NCBI GenBank assembly: GCA_037157565.1
Contig: JAZHRO010000063.1
Span: 94,302,001-94,366,000, forward strand
DNA length: 64,000 nt
DNA from: Thalassia testudinum
Lineage: Eukaryota > Streptophyta > Magnoliopsida > Alismatales > Hydrocharitaceae
Direction of reading: 5' to 3'
Part shown: piece by piece, positions 23,743-36,169 of the stretch
How positions within the stretch are numbered: the stretch's first letter is position 1
How the letters are laid out: each line of letters opens with the position of its first letter
Notes under the pieces: model-generated
The model's input: the letters and a program-made list of their open reading frames with translations, nothing else
The model's database searches: none
Told to the model about the DNA's origin: nothing
Position numbers and translations under genes: made by a program

Positions 23743-26396
23743 TGATGATAACGTCATCATTAGCCATAACTAGCTTTAATTAGTCATAATCAACAAACAA
23801 ATGCTCCTACAAAATCATCGAAGAGCCATAATTCACTGCATATCCTTTATGAGAGATTAACATAAAACTAGGGTTAAAGCTACAATTTTACCATCATATC
23901 ATGAATGCAGAGCAACCATGAGTTTTCCCCAGGGGTTAATTAAAGGTCAAATGTTCAAAAATGTCTAATAAGAGGGTTCGTGTAGACAGAAATGGGTTTC
24001 CACGCATTTCAAGAATTAATGGACATCTGAAACCTTAAAAATAAACCTGCTTAATTAAATGAGGTTATGGTTAGGATAAAATTTACCTAAACCTTCTAAA
24101 AATTATATAAAAATATTCTCTAAGGTTTGGTACCTTTGATTTGACCATTGGAACCTATTTTGACCTAAAATAGGGACTTAGATAGGAAGTTGCCCTAATT
24201 TGGGTTTCTATGTAAATTATCCTATCAAACTTAGTCAAAAAAAAATTCTGACTTCACCATCAGATTTCTTGGATCCAAATTAGGTTTATACCAAAATTTG
24301 GGCCCAATCAGAGATCATCTTGACCTAGTTTGCATTTTAGTCCAGTCTGACTCTTTTTCTCACATACACACCCCTAGCTTTTTGAATTCCTTACAAATGG
24401 GTCCCTAAGTTTGTCATTTTTTTGCAATCAGGTCCCTCTATCATTATCATGGAAGAACTACTCTGGTGACCTTCAATCAGAGATTTCTCTCTAATTTGAA
24501 GGAGAATTCCTTGCGAAATCCTCTTCCATCTGAGCCACACACTGGGCTCTGATTCCTACTCAAGGGCTCATGCGAACCGTTTGAAGGATCGGGTCTCCTA
24601 TTTCACAAAGTTTTGAAGCTTCCAAGACTGGTTTCCAAGCTTGGAAAGCTCCCTCGAGGCCTATATAAGGATCCCTGAGGACAAACCGTCCTCCTTAGCA
24701 AGGTTTTGAGGCCAAATACCCCTTCTTTCTCCATCTCTGGCCAAGCTCCACCTTAGCTCCAGCGACCTCCTTCCCCGTCTTTCTAGGGACAACCAACAAG
24801 CAAATTAGCCTATCCATCTTCTTCATCACCTTCCTCCGGGCCTCACCAGCCATAGTGAGGGTTGTCTCCCTCTTTCCTCGCCACTGTCTCCCTCAATGGA
24901 GCAAGTTCCTTCTCCGACGTCAGCCAATCAAAGCCAGAGCCATTCCTCCCATTTTTTCAAATGAGAATAGGTTAATTAGGTCCCTCTAGTACTGTAGATC
25001 AATTCCCTCACATTTATTCTTCGTTTCAACCCTCGACGCCACTGCCATGCACCTTCATTCCCATCTCTGGCCACACCTCCAGCGAGGTCTTTTGCATGCT
25101 ACACACCTCCAAACACCTCACTACCGACTCCAAAAACTTTGTTACCCATCCTTGCACAAAACCCCTCAACGAATTTCGCACTCCACTCACTCATGGCTAC
25201 CCCTGAGCACACCCATCGCCGACCACCTTCTTCATCACTGTCCGCTATCATCCACAGACAAGTCACCCCATAGACGTCGCCATCACATTGCACGCCCTAC
25301 GACGATACTCCTGAGCTTTTTAACCGGGGCTTTTAGCTTGCGTCGTCATCCTCAGCCTTGTTCTTCACATCACGGCCTCATTTTTCATCGCCCTTCATTC
25401 CAGGCACTGCGGAAGGAATCCAGAAGGCCCTCCAGGTCCTCAATTGATCATGGAAATGTAGCTGCTACATCAATTGAACAAAGAATCCCTCTACAGCTAT
25501 GTGCGAAAAGGATGTGGGAAAGATAGTCCCACATCGTAACATTCCAATGCAATGACCGCCCATAAATGTTTTTTGTGAATAGGCCTTATCACCTGGAGAC
25601 CACGGGGGTGAGGTCCCCTTACTCGCTCACCTGAACCCACCTAAGCCTTCACTCCTCAGCTACAACCCACGCCGGTAGCCTTGGACCCGATACTGCATGA
25701 CCCGGATACTCGGTTACAACTCGAATATTTGAGAGAGGAAGAGGTAGTAAAGAGAGAGAGTGTGTAGGGGAGGGGAGGGTTTTGCTCTTTGAGGCATGAC
25801 CCTATGCGACACTTAGTCACTAAGAAGAGGAGAAGAGGAAAAGGCTGAAGGAAAGAAGAGAAGAGGAAGAGGAGAAGGCTCTGCGGAGAGAAGAAGAAGA
25901 AGCTGAAGAGAAGAAGAGAAAGGCTCTCTGAGAGCCTTGAGCTGTGAAGGTTAAGTCGTCTAATTGGCATAGGCGACATCTGATTTGGGTTTGATGCTGG
26001 TATTGTTGGAACATTTAAGTACCTAAGTTGCATGGTTGAAAATATTGTAGCATTACTTGAGTAATGGATATACATGTGCCTAACTAATAATTGGTGATTC
26101 AAATCACCATTATTTTGTCTTAGATATCTTTTTACCTTGTCAAACTCTTAATATACTCTTACTTCTTATTGAATATCAATTTGAGTAGTTATTATTCATT
26201 GAATATCATTATTGACTTAATTTCCTATGCTCAGTCATATTCATTTCGATTAGCATGTGAATTGCAATATTTGCTCCTTGTATTCGACCTCAGACTTCAT
26301 TTCTTGATTCTGATTTTATAAATTGTATTTGTTTGAGAGCTATTTGTTGATTGTACTACAACACATTTCCTAAACTCGACGAAAAGCTTGTCAATA
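23743..26396 (+). repeat. 3' LTR of element B (2,654 bp)
   Basis: Begins TGATGATAACGTCATCA and ends ...cttgtcaata, with the final CA changed to TA. CTCCT follows (26397-26401). It aligns with the 5' LTR but with many substitutions and small indels. TATA box 24662-24668; hairpin GATGTGGGA/TCCCACATC 25511-25535. Confidence 0.92.
24662..24668 (+). promoter_or_regulatory. TATA box in 3' LTR of B
   Basis: TATATAA in ggcctatataaggatccctgagg, the counterpart of 9036-9042. Confidence 0.55.
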
Positions 26397-26401
26397 CTCC
26401 T

Positions 26402-27445
26402 TCCCCTCGTGGAGGCAACGTAATGCCACAATCTCCTTCCTCATCTCCTGTACCTCAGCTGAAGAGGATGATGCTCCCTTTTTCCCATAACATGTGGAGA
26501 CGATCTTGCTCCTCTCTACACTACAGACGTATCCTCCATGCTTAGGTGGCATGAGGGTCTGGTACACCTCCTCTGCTGTCAATGGCTACTGAACTGTACC
26601 AGAGTTGGCATCTTCAGGAGGATGCATTAAGTTGACCATATTATCCTGAAAGAGATTGAATTACGTTAAGTAATTTCATTTAATTATAATTATGAAATGA
26701 AATGAAAGTATTGTGTTTCTTAACTTACGTGTCTCCGCTGGTATGTGTCATGAAGCCACTCTCTGTTTCCCTCACTAATCTTGCTATGAGTGACCTCATA
26801 TACTCCCACTCAATCAAGCTAGGCACCTTCATGCATGGTAGACTACAAAATTTTGAAATAGTTAATTGAAACAAATTAAAAATATTGTAAGGTTTAAAAG
26901 AAAAAAATAATTAAAAATACTTATGTGTAGGGATTTATCCTACCTATGCTCCTCCTACCCAAGACATGGGTCTTCGGTGGAGCCTTAGCCCTATTTTCCT
27001 TATTATTCTTGGCCTTCTCCTGAAATAAAAGTATAATTTATTAAATTATAAATTAGTTAAATGATAATATATGCAATACTTTTACCTGCATTGTTGGATC
27101 CTACCAATGGTTGCACGTTTCCTTCCAAGTGTGCGACTGTATCAAAAGAGTCACATTACTCAATGCCTCATCATGATTCCTGTTCTTATAATACTAGAAA
27201 ATATAATTGTAATGTTAGAAATAATATTTGAATTATGGTAAAAGAAATAAACAAATACAATTAAAATTTATCTTTTACCTTATTCTTAATCTCCAAGCTC
27301 CAATCTTTGTGAATCTTTATTGCGTGCTTGAGGATATATTTGGCGATGTTCGGATCTTCGGCCCAATCGAAGATGGCCTACATTAGTAAGAGGACATAAA
27401 TTGCTACATAATTTAAAGTTATATAAAGAAATATACACAAGTTAT
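26402..27445 (-). pseudogene. CACTA second gene (TNPA/TNP1-like), middle exons
   Basis: On the minus strand I can follow several exons with plausible GT/AG borders. One reads AIFDWAEDPNIAKYILKHAI (about 27270-27370), another YYKNRNHDEALSNVTLLIQS (about 27090-27190). Next come an EKAKNNKENRAKAPPKTHV stretch (about 26945-27015), EVTHSKISEGNREWLHDTYQ (about 26740-26810) and an exon with LTAEEVYQTLMPPKHGGYVC (26402-26660) that leads into 7881-8104. The N-K-E-N-R and E..R.W pattern is typical of second proteins of plant CACTA elements, which bind subterminal repeats. Several in-frame stops (mostly TAG) show decay. Element B interrupts the last exon and solo LTR D the intron upstream. Confidence 0.7.
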
Positions 27446-30377
27446 TGTTAACAACACTTTTTGGGTTTTTGAGAGATGAAACCAGTTGCGTCGTAGTATA
27501 GGGTCGACAAAGTGTTATTAACAAATAAGAAGTTTTTATTACTCGAAAACTAAGTATCCGAGGTCGAACACAAGGAGCAAATGGAATTTATTCACTAATC
27601 TCAATAATGTAATTTGAACACTTAAAGTTACTCAAAACCTAATTCAGAGTATAATGCAGGAGTTTATGAATTAAAATGTAGCAAAATAGAAGATAAATTG
27701 AGAAGAGTTGGATAAAAAAAATTGATTCTTCTTCTCTTGGCTTGTTCTTCAGCTTCTTTGGTTTTCCGCTTTCTTCTTTCTCTGAGCATCTCTTTCTTTC
27801 TCTCTTGCCTTAGCCTCGCTTTTTCTTCCTTTCTTCTTCTTCTTCTGTTCTTTGGCCCTTTCTTCTTTCTCTGACTTTCCTCTACGTGTCTTTGCCTTAG
27901 CTCCTTTTCTTCTTTTCTTCTTTGACTTGGCTTCTCTTTTTCCTTCTTCTTTTCCTGCCTTAGCCTTGCCTCAGCTCCTTCAGTTGCCTCTTCTTCCTCT
28001 GCAATCTTCTTCCTTTCCTTGTTATTCTTCCTTTCCTCTACCTTATGCTTCTGCCTTTGCCTTCAGCCGCTACAGTGCTTTCTCTTTCCCTTGGCTTCTG
28101 CCTTCCTTCTTCTTCCTTTTCTTTAGCCTCTACACTTGGCTTCCTTCCTCAGCCGCACCTATTCTTTCTTCAGCCCTTAAGCTTTGGCTTTTCCTTCCTT
28201 ATCTTTTCTCCTTAACCGCTCCTGCCTTCAGCTTCCTTCCTTCTTCCTTGCACAAGCACACGAGAGCAAAACCTATCCCCTACCCTCCCCCGCGTCGCTC
28301 TCTCTATTTCTCTCTTCGCTCTCCCAGAGCCAGCCAATCGAGTATACGGGTCAGGTTACGCGTGCCTGAGTCCAAGCACACCGTCATGGGTGGTGCGCGA
28401 GGAGTGTAGGGTAAACGGGTCAACCAAGTCCGTGTAGGTGTGGGTCGAGGACGAGGCAGGGGCGTGGGCAAGGGACCTCACCCCGTGTTACTTGAGGCGA
28501 CGAGATAAGAACACAAATTCAATTTAACTCACTTTGCGCACTCTTGGCTTTTCGAGGTGGGACTAAAAGTCCCACCTGCTTCACTCGCGCACTCGCAGGA
28601 AGACTTCGTTCAATTGCTGTAGCTGGGCTCTCCTTCAAGGCCAATTTCCTGCTGAATGTGTGTGCGAGTCCATCCCGCACCTTCTGGACCTGGAGACCTG
28701 GAGCGAAGCTTGCAAGCAAGCTTGCTCGTGTGTCAATGGCGACAGGGGGCCTGACTTGCAATACATAAATATGACCTTGCGACCCTATTAAACTACGTGG
28801 GGAGCTTCGCCGTGTCACGGCGAAGGTGCTGCGGTCGGTGGCTGGCTGCTTGGCAGCCTAGGCGTGCGTGCCTAGGTAGCTCTATGGCCGTGAAGATGGG
28901 TTTGGTCGGGGGGCATTTATGGAGGTGATGGCGGTCAGTGGAAGGGCAGAAGATGATCAGTGGGTGATGGCGGAGGTGATGAGAGGTATAGCGAGGCGTG
29001 TGGGAGCGCGGAGCGATGGATGCACCTTCGTCGGTGGTCTGCCGGAGATGGAGAAGGTGGTGGTGGTTTGCAGTGTCGAGGGGATAAAAATAGTAATAGA
29101 GATAGGGGAAATAAAGGGAGGAGAGAGAGGAAAAGATTTGACTTAAATTAATGGACGAAGGGAGAGAGGAAGACAGCTATTCGTACCTGCCGCCACCGAA
29201 GAAGAAAATACTAGTAGAGGGGTGATGGCGACGACGACGGGGCTAGAGGCACACTCACGGGTATTGCGTGATGTGGAGGAAGGTGGTGAAGATGGCTCTG
29301 CCACTGGTATTGTGGCAGAGCGACGAGGAGGAGGAGTCGCCGGAGCTTGCTGGTTGCTTGGCTGGAGGAGAAGGGAGGAAATTGGGGTGGTTCTCCAGCC
29401 AAGTCAAGCTGAGAATGTGCGACCGGAGATGGTGATCCTTTTATAGGCACTAGCAGGGGCCCTTGTGCTTGGAAGACAAGCTTCCAAGCGCGAGAGTCCT
29501 CGCTAGAGAAGGAATCAGTTGGAGACGCAAATCTCTCAAACTTTCGCATGAGAATGGGTGCGAATCAAGTCATGGAATTGTGCTCAGATGGAAGGGAATT
29601 CCTTAGAGAACTTCCCTTCGAAATTTGGGAGGAGATCTCTGAGGATTCGGGGAGAAATCCTCCTTGGATCCTTATCGGAGTAGGATTCCTCCACGTTAAT
29701 GGTGGAGGGACCTAATTGTAAGAGTGGTGAGAAAGTTAGGGGGTCTGTGCAATGAATTTCATAAGCTAGGGGTCAAAATGTAATTGGGTGGACTATTTTG
29801 CAAAGTAAGTCAAGGTGACCTCCCCTTAGGTCCAAATTTTTGTACAAACCTAATTTGGACTTAAGGAATCCAATGGCAAAGTTGGATTTTAGGTTTGACC
29901 ACATTTGACTAGATATTTTACATAAAAATCCAAATTAGGTCAAATAATGAGCTAGGACCCCAATCTAGATCAAAATAGGTTCCAAAGGATAATTTGAAGG
30001 TTCTAAACCCTAGGAGACATTTTTCCATGAATTTCAGAGGGCTTAGTTGATTTTTATCCTGACCAGAACCTTGTTGAATTGAGCGGGTCTATTTTAGGGT
30101 TACAAGATGTTATTTAATTCTCAGATCTCACAATAACCCATTTTTGATTGAACCAACCCACTTTTTATCTTATTTTGACCATTTGACCTATGTTTAGCCC
30201 CTGAGAAATCCCGTTGATGTACTGCAATGGTAAATTATAGTTTTACCCTTTATTTCGTGTTTTCTTCTCAGAACATTAATTCCTTGAATTAGGCCTTTCT
30301 CTAGGTTATGTAGGAGCTTTTATTCTCTTTCTTAGGTCAAAATGAGCTAGTTAGGGCTCATGATGATGTTATCATCA
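27446..30377 (-). mobile_element. Solo LTR D (B/E-like family), in an intron of the CACTA second gene
   Basis: Read on the minus strand it starts TGATGATAACATCATCA (30377-30361) and ends at 27446 (tgttaacaac on +). Flanks are GTTAT (27441-27445) and GTTAC (30378-30382), a TSD with one T/C difference. It is 2,932 bp. No internal region or second LTR is attached. It shares with LTR E the TATA box, an AGGTGGGACT/AGTCCCACCT hairpin (28555-28577) and the U5 motif (27558-27579). Its pyrimidine-rich block at 27720-28260 and GC-rich block at 28280-29460 create long chance frames. Confidence 0.85.
29439..29445 (-). promoter_or_regulatory. TATA box in solo LTR D
   Basis: TATAAAA on the minus strand, in gtgcctataaaaggatcacc. 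Confidence 0.5.
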
Positions 30378-31085
30378 GTTACTAATTTTTATCAATTACC
30401 TCTAACTCTCGAATGAGCTGCCTCTTAGCTAGTTTGGCACCTTCCTTCAATCGAAGTAGGATAGTAGGATGATTGCCTTCGTCAACGTACCCAGTTTGCT
30501 GACGAATGGAGGATAGTCCACTGCTTCCCTCGCTGGTGTGATCCTAAATGAAATGCGGACCCCATGTGAAATACTCTCTAGGTCCCTGTGCACCTGTAAG
30601 ACAGAATTGTAACAGAAAATAAAATAATAAAGAAATAAATAAATCATAACATTACCAAACCTTAATTTCATACCAAATTTACGAGAGGGTGGCGTAGAAC
30701 ATTCCGGTTGAGAAGGATCTGGGTCAGCCGACTGCTCTGGCTGATCATACAACCCAACGTCCTCCTCATCAACTGAAGTACTATCCTCCTTGTCCTCATT
30801 GGTGGGTGCATCCTCTTCATAGTTAGAATCCTTTGCCGGGAAATCCATTAGAGGAGGCATCGGACTCTTCCCCTTCCCCCTTCCTCCCCTCCCCTGACTC
30901 TAGAAATATCAATCCACATCTCCAAGCCTCAAAAACTACTAGCGAGGTGCCTGGGCCTCCTCATGGGGGGGTAGAGTGGGATACTGTCGGTAGTAAGCCT
31001 GAGGCTAAGGCTACTGGTGGGGGACCTCAAGCTACTGGCGGGGGGCCTCAAGCTGTTGGAAGGTGGCATCATCCCTGCGACTCCT
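30378..31085 (-). pseudogene. CACTA second gene (TNPA/TNP1-like), 5' exons
   Basis: Minus-strand coding starts upstream of 31030 (RSRRDDATFQQLEAPRQ-like) and includes an acidic stretch at 30860-30680 (EEDAPTNEDKEDSTSVDEED). A GT donor lies near 30667 and a TTACAG acceptor near 30597. The next exon has VDEGNHPTILLRLKEGAKLA in one frame with an upstream TAG. The frame ends at a GTAATT donor next to solo LTR D. Low similarity and stops make exon borders uncertain. The order, downstream of TNP2 on the same strand, fits the usual CACTA plan. Confidence 0.55.
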
Positions 31086-31240
31086 ATTAGTCTTCTTCTT
31101 GAATATAACTTGTGTAAAAACATCACAAATAATTAGATATTTTTTTAAAAAAATTGGCAGCATTTCCCCTATATATTGTGATATTTCGAAAATCTTGTAT
31201 GAAATAAATATAAAAATAAATGAAAATAAAATAAGCATAG

Positions 31241-31915
31241 AAAAAAACCTTCCCCGTACATTTCTTCTTCTTTTTCCTTCCCATTCCCTTCCCCAATTTC
31301 CCTTCCCTTTTCCCTTCCTCTTCTTTTTCCTCTTCTTTCCACTTCCCCTCCCTCTTCTCCACATTCCCCTTCACCCATCCAAACCCCTTTCCCTTCCTCT
31401 TCTTTACATTCTCTTTCACTTCATTTTCCCTCATTCCCATTCCCTTCCCCCATTTCCCTTCCCATTTCCCTTCCTCTTTCTTTTCCTTCTCATTCTCCCC
31501 TCTATTTCCCTCCTCCTTTCCCTTCCTCTTTCACTCCCTCTTCTTCTTCCTTCTCTTTTCCCCCCTTTATTTCCCTTTCCCCTTCTCCTCACTCTTCTCC
31601 ACATTCCCTTCCCTTATTTCCCTTCCCCTTTCCCTTCCTCTTTCTTTTCTTTTCTTTTTCATTCTCCCCTCCATTTCCCTCCCCCTTTCACTTCCTCTTT
31701 CCCTTCCTCTTCTTCTTCCTTCTCTTTTCCCCCCTTCATTTCCCTTTCACCTTCCCCTCCCTCTTCTCCACATTCCCTTCCCCCATTTCCCTTCCCCTTT
31801 CCCTTCCTCTTTATTTTCCTTCTCATTCCCCCCTCCATTTCCCTCCTCCTTTCCCTTTCTCTACACACTCCCTTACTTCATCTATTTCCCTTTCCCCTTT
31901 CTCTTCTCCACACTC
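31241..31915. repeat. Pyrimidine-rich low-complexity tract
   Basis: About 675 bases almost purely C and T on the plus strand, made of irregular cccttcc, cattccc and cttcttc units with a loose repeat of about 150 bases (attcccttcccc...tttccctt). It lies in the CACTA element between TNP2 and the second gene. The long open frame across it is a by-product of the composition. Bases 31916-32269 are AT-rich and hold nothing I recognise. Confidence 0.8.
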
Positions 31916-32269
31916 AACACAAAACATTCAATATACAAAAAACTTAAGTGGGCACACCCCACACATAAAATAAACCTAAGTGGGCACACCTCACATTTAA
32001 CATTAAAAGAGCATTTTAAAAAGAAAGTAGTAGAAGAATCTCACCATAGTAACGAAATAGTCCAGAAACGATGCAGAAATAGTGGGAGAATGCAAAGAAC
32101 CAATATGAGAAGGCAATAAAATAAATTTCAGTTTGAAAAAATAAATGAACAAAAGCTTTGAAAAAAGAAAAAATAATTTAAACGTAATTTAGACAAAACA
32201 AACAACTAAAAATTTGTTAAATTATTTTTATTTATGGTTATGGATTAATACTTTTGGCAAATTACCTTA

Positions 32270-35200
32270 TATATCAATGTCAGTTACATCGAGGGCAACT
32301 TCTTCACTTTATGGGTTTTGTTGATATGCTTCAGATTAAACATCTAGGTCGAGATCTTTTCCCGCATAGTGTTGTTCATGGGGTAGAGCTCTAACAGGTA
32401 TTATCCACCCATTTCTGCTATTATCAAGCATGTAGAATACTTGTGCTACTTGACAAGCTTGTGTGAATGGTTCTAATGGCTGGAGACTGTGACGGTTCTT
32501 ACTTAAGCTCAAGAAACCATGTTTCTTATCAACTTTGAATCCAATGCCTTCTTTAAAAATATCATACCAATCACACTTGAATAGAACCACCTTACGGTCA
32601 AACCTGAAACTCATTTCCATAATGTCTTTAATTTGACCGTAATACCTATCACAACCAGTGCTTAGGTCACGACTGATGACGACTCCCGCCTATTGCATGG
32701 CCTTCGCATCATCAATGGACCGTACTCTGAATCTGACACCTTTAATTATGTAACCCAAATGGTAACATCCATATGTCAAAGGTGTATCAGCAATTATATG
32801 AAAATCATGTACCCACCGTGGATCCCCATCTTTTTTCAATTTATTTACACGATCCTTGAGCCAATCAAGAAACTGCAAGTCATGTGTAGATGACATAGAC
32901 GATTCTTTGAATTCATTATAAAATTCATCAACTTTTGGAATTTAAGAATGTACAAGTGTGCCAATCATCATTCCATATTCAAGATGGGCTTAACCTCCAT
33001 CTAGGGGGTCAACCTTCCTCCAATGTTAAATATGGACAGGCAGTCTTCATCATTACCATTAAATTATCCTTCATAGTTCCGTTCAAGAGAATTAAATCAA
33101 TTGTCTATCTCATTCATGTACATGGCACAGAAGTTAATACATTCCTCTACACGATAGCCTTCCATGATTAACCCTTCCGGTTTAGCTTTATTCAAGGCAT
33201 AATCTTTCAGTTTCTTCAAAAATCGTTCAATTGGATACATCCATCTGTACTACACGGGTCCAGTAATTCTCGCTTCATTCGAAAAATAAAGAGTGACATG
33301 AATCATCATGTCGAAGAATGCAGGCGCGAAAGTCTACTCCATTTTACAAAGTGTGATCACAATTTTTTTATCCTAATAGTCCAGTAATTTAGGATCTAAT
33401 GTCTTTGAATAGATGACTTTAAAATATTTGCTCATCTCCGTGAAAGAATTAACTACCAGATCAGGCATCACTCCACGTATCGCTAGTGGGAATAAGATTT
33501 ACATGTACACATGAGAATCATGACTTTGTAACCTAATATTCTTCTTCTATGCTTCATTTACGCAACATGAAAGCTGCAATGAATACCCATCTGGAACTCG
33601 AATGTCTTTAAGGAATGAGAACATCCTTTGGCTCTATTCTCCGGTAAGACTATATATAGCTTCTAGAAAGTGAGACCCTCCTTCAATGTGCAACTCAGGA
33701 CGAACACCCAATCATTCATTGTTTTAACTGTATCCTTTGGGTTGTCTATTAGGTTTAATATATCAAGAATGTTGTCCAATACATTCTTCTCAATGTGCAT
33801 AACATCTAAATTATGTTGCACAGTCAAATCCTTCCAATATGGAAGCTTCATAAAAAATATGTTTTCCTTCCTAAACCTTGAATGTTGCAAGGAAGTCAAG
33901 TCATTCTTGAAAAGACAACCCAAACATATTTCACTGAGTTATTGCAATGTCTCCTTGATTTTTATCCCCAACAACCTATCAGAACTTGTACTGAGTTTAT
34001 TTTTCGGATTCCTCAACGAATACCAACATGCTTTACCATCAAATTTGTCCTTGAATTGTAACGTTCGCCATCTGTGTTCAATGGGCAAAAACTTGCGGTG
34101 CCCTAAGTAACAGAACTTTTTACTTTCAAGCAATCTCAAATGATGAGTATCATCCATACAGATTGGACAAGCGAACTTCCCCTTCATACTGCATCCTGAC
34201 AAATTCGCATATGCTGGAAAGTCATTGATTGTCCACAGTAATGTTGTGTGCAACTGGAAGAATTGTTTCTTCTGTGCATCATATGTTTGAACACCACTGT
34301 GCCACAAGACTTTCAGTTCATCAAGCAATGGTTAGAGATAAACATCTATTACTTTTCCGGGTTACTTGGGTCCTGTAATAAGGAGGGTCAACATCATGAA
34401 TGCGGATCGCATGCATAGCCATGGGGGTAAGTTGTAAGTTAACATGACCACCAGCCATATGGAATATGATGGATACATATTCTCGAATGGGTTGAATCCA
34501 TCGTTACAAGACCTAGTCTCATATTCTGTGCCTCCTCTGCAAATAATGGGTGATTCTCGTTAAATCTATTCCACTCATCAGAATCTGTTGGATGATGAAT
34601 GTGTCCATCTTTTGATTTTTTTATCCTGATGTCATGCCATCAGTTTTGCTATTTTACTGGAAATGAATAGGTGTTGTAACCTAGGAATTAGTGCAAAATA
34701 ACAGAGAACCTTCTCCAGTTGTTTCTTCTCGCCTGTGTTTGTTGACTTACCCACCTTATCCCTCTCCTCACCACATTCAGGACAATTAGTCAACCCTGAG
34801 TACTCATTTTTGTACAAGACATAATCATTACGACAGGCATCAATCTTCTCGTATTTCAATCCGAGCCCATGTATCTGCTTCTTCGAATCATACCATGACT
34901 TAGGATACCCAACAGGATTATTTAGCAGCTCTCGAATGAATTCCAGAACCTTGGACATTAATTTCATTGTGGCTCTATTCATCACTTTCACTTGAAATAA
35001 TTTGAGAAGGAATGACAACTTCGACAATGACGTTATTCGAGGAGCAATAGATCCGCTGCTACCATGACTGCATTATAAAACTCATTACAATCTCGTAATA
35101 TCTCATCATCAACTACATCCAAGGGTCTTCTGCTCTCATATCATGTAACATTTCATCCAATTCACTACTTGATTATCATCACTTTCTTCAAAAGTTTCAA

Positions 35201-35478
35201 TTCTCTCATTTCAAACTACTCTCATTTGCTCACCATGAGCTGTCTAATTTACATAATGCTGCCATAGACCATTACATATCACATGCCCGAAAACTGTCTC
35301 GATCATAGAAAAACCCATTCAAACAGTGTCTACATGAGCATAAAATCAGTTGAAGGAATTCTCCTCATCTAAATGTTTTCCTATCATCATTAAATGCCCA
35401 CTTCAAAAATGAAATCAGTCCACTCTTGTATTCGTGGTAATTCGAATTTCTCAAACTAATAATCCATGATTTATCCAT
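32270..35478 (-). pseudogene. CACTA TNP2-type transposase, degenerate
   Basis: The minus-strand start is ATG 35478 (MDKSWII.LRNSNYHEYKSG), followed by a decayed CxCRHC zinc-type motif (CSCRHCLNG), typical of TNP2 N-termini. Later pieces are GLTNCPECGEERDK (34632-35027), WTINDFPAYANLSGCSMKGK with FACPICMDDTHHLRL (33939-34328), PYWKDLTVQHNLDVMHIEKN (33663-33923), and a C-terminal domain with VVLFKCDWYDI and EPFTQACQVAQVFYMLDN (32336-32620), matching the DUF4216-type end of these proteins. Full-length TNP2 proteins are about 800-1,000 residues, which fits the 3.2-kb span. Many stops and frameshifts separate the pieces, so no functional enzyme is made. It would have bound and cut the CACTA ends. 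Confidence 0.9.
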
Positions 35479-35510
35479 GATAATTAACTTAAATGTCAAT
35501 CACAACCACC

Positions 35511-35600
35511 CATAAGTTAGACTCACATAAGGAATGAATGTGTATTTTAAGAGCACTCATAAGTTAGACTCAAATAATGAATAAATGTGTATTTTAAGAA
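35511..35600. repeat. Tandem duplication, 47-bp unit
   Basis: cataagttagactca begins at 35511 and again at 35558. The two units share most bases through tgtattttaaga. They lie just upstream of the transposase start, in the 5' region of the CACTA element. Confidence 0.75.
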
Positions 35601-35621
35601 GATTTTCCCTTGATAGCCCAT

Positions 35622-35874
35622 CCTTGAAGAGTTGATTATAACATTACTTCTTACATGCAACCAGTCATTGGAGAAATTTCGGTAGTATTTCCCTACACTT
35701 CTCCAGTATACTCGCCAAGACTAACCTTAAGTACATCCCCAATAGCCTCCACAAAGGGCACTTCGGGAACTAAGATTAGTTGGTATACTAGAGAATAGCA
35801 AGAAAATAAGATCAAAATTTCTCCAAACAGCTACATGTAAGAAGTAACCTTAAGTTGTGATCAAATCTTCAAGG
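35622..35874. repeat. Imperfect inverted repeat (fold-back) in CACTA 5' region
   Basis: Arms 35622-35712 and 35782-35874 pair imperfectly. They include perfect stretches ccttgaaga and ttacttcttacatg (35644-35657 against 35834-35847) and the inner ends agtatac/gtatact. The loop is about 70 bases. It could be a small fold-back element or part of the CACTA leader. Confidence 0.65.
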
Positions 35875-36169
35875 AACCCCCCCTTATTCAGAACTTCTTT
35901 GAACAAAGGACGATGACACTTATGGAATGTTATAAAGATAACACATCGTGCATGTAAGTGAGGTATACACACACTTTGCATTATCCATATAACATGATCA
36001 TAAGTCTAGAACAGCCTAGTATTTTGACACAATTACATCTCTCACACGACCTGTTACCTAGGGGTTAGAATTCCTATTGTTTGTCATCAAGTGCATCTAA
36101 ATTTGTGAAAGTGTGTGTATCTAAATTTAACTAATAAATTTCTTCACACCACAAAACATAAAAGTGCTA

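Larger units (their letters stand above)
8105..26396 (+). mobile_element. Element B: non-autonomous Athila-like LTR retrotransposon, carrying nested element C
   Basis: Two LTRs (8105-10804 and 23743-26396) in direct orientation are flanked by a perfect 5-bp TSD, CTCCT (8100-8104 and 26397-26401). A primer site follows the 5' LTR and a polypurine tract precedes the 3' LTR. Internally it has a conserved leader, a broken acidic frame and a 3' domain that closely resembles that of element E. No gag-pol is present. Element C (14425-22799) splits the 3' domain. Without C, B is about 9.9 kb. It is inserted into a coding exon of the CACTA second gene. The LTRs differ at many sites, so it is much older than E. 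Confidence 0.92.

Noticed and set aside
27852..28409. 185-codon frame rich in L, F, S and P
   Set aside because: Sits in the CT-rich part of solo LTR D. LTR E shows the same kind of composition with a different frame.
31063..31947. 294-codon open frame on the plus strand
   Set aside because: It is the translation of the pyrimidine tract (almost only P, L, F and S) and reflects composition only.
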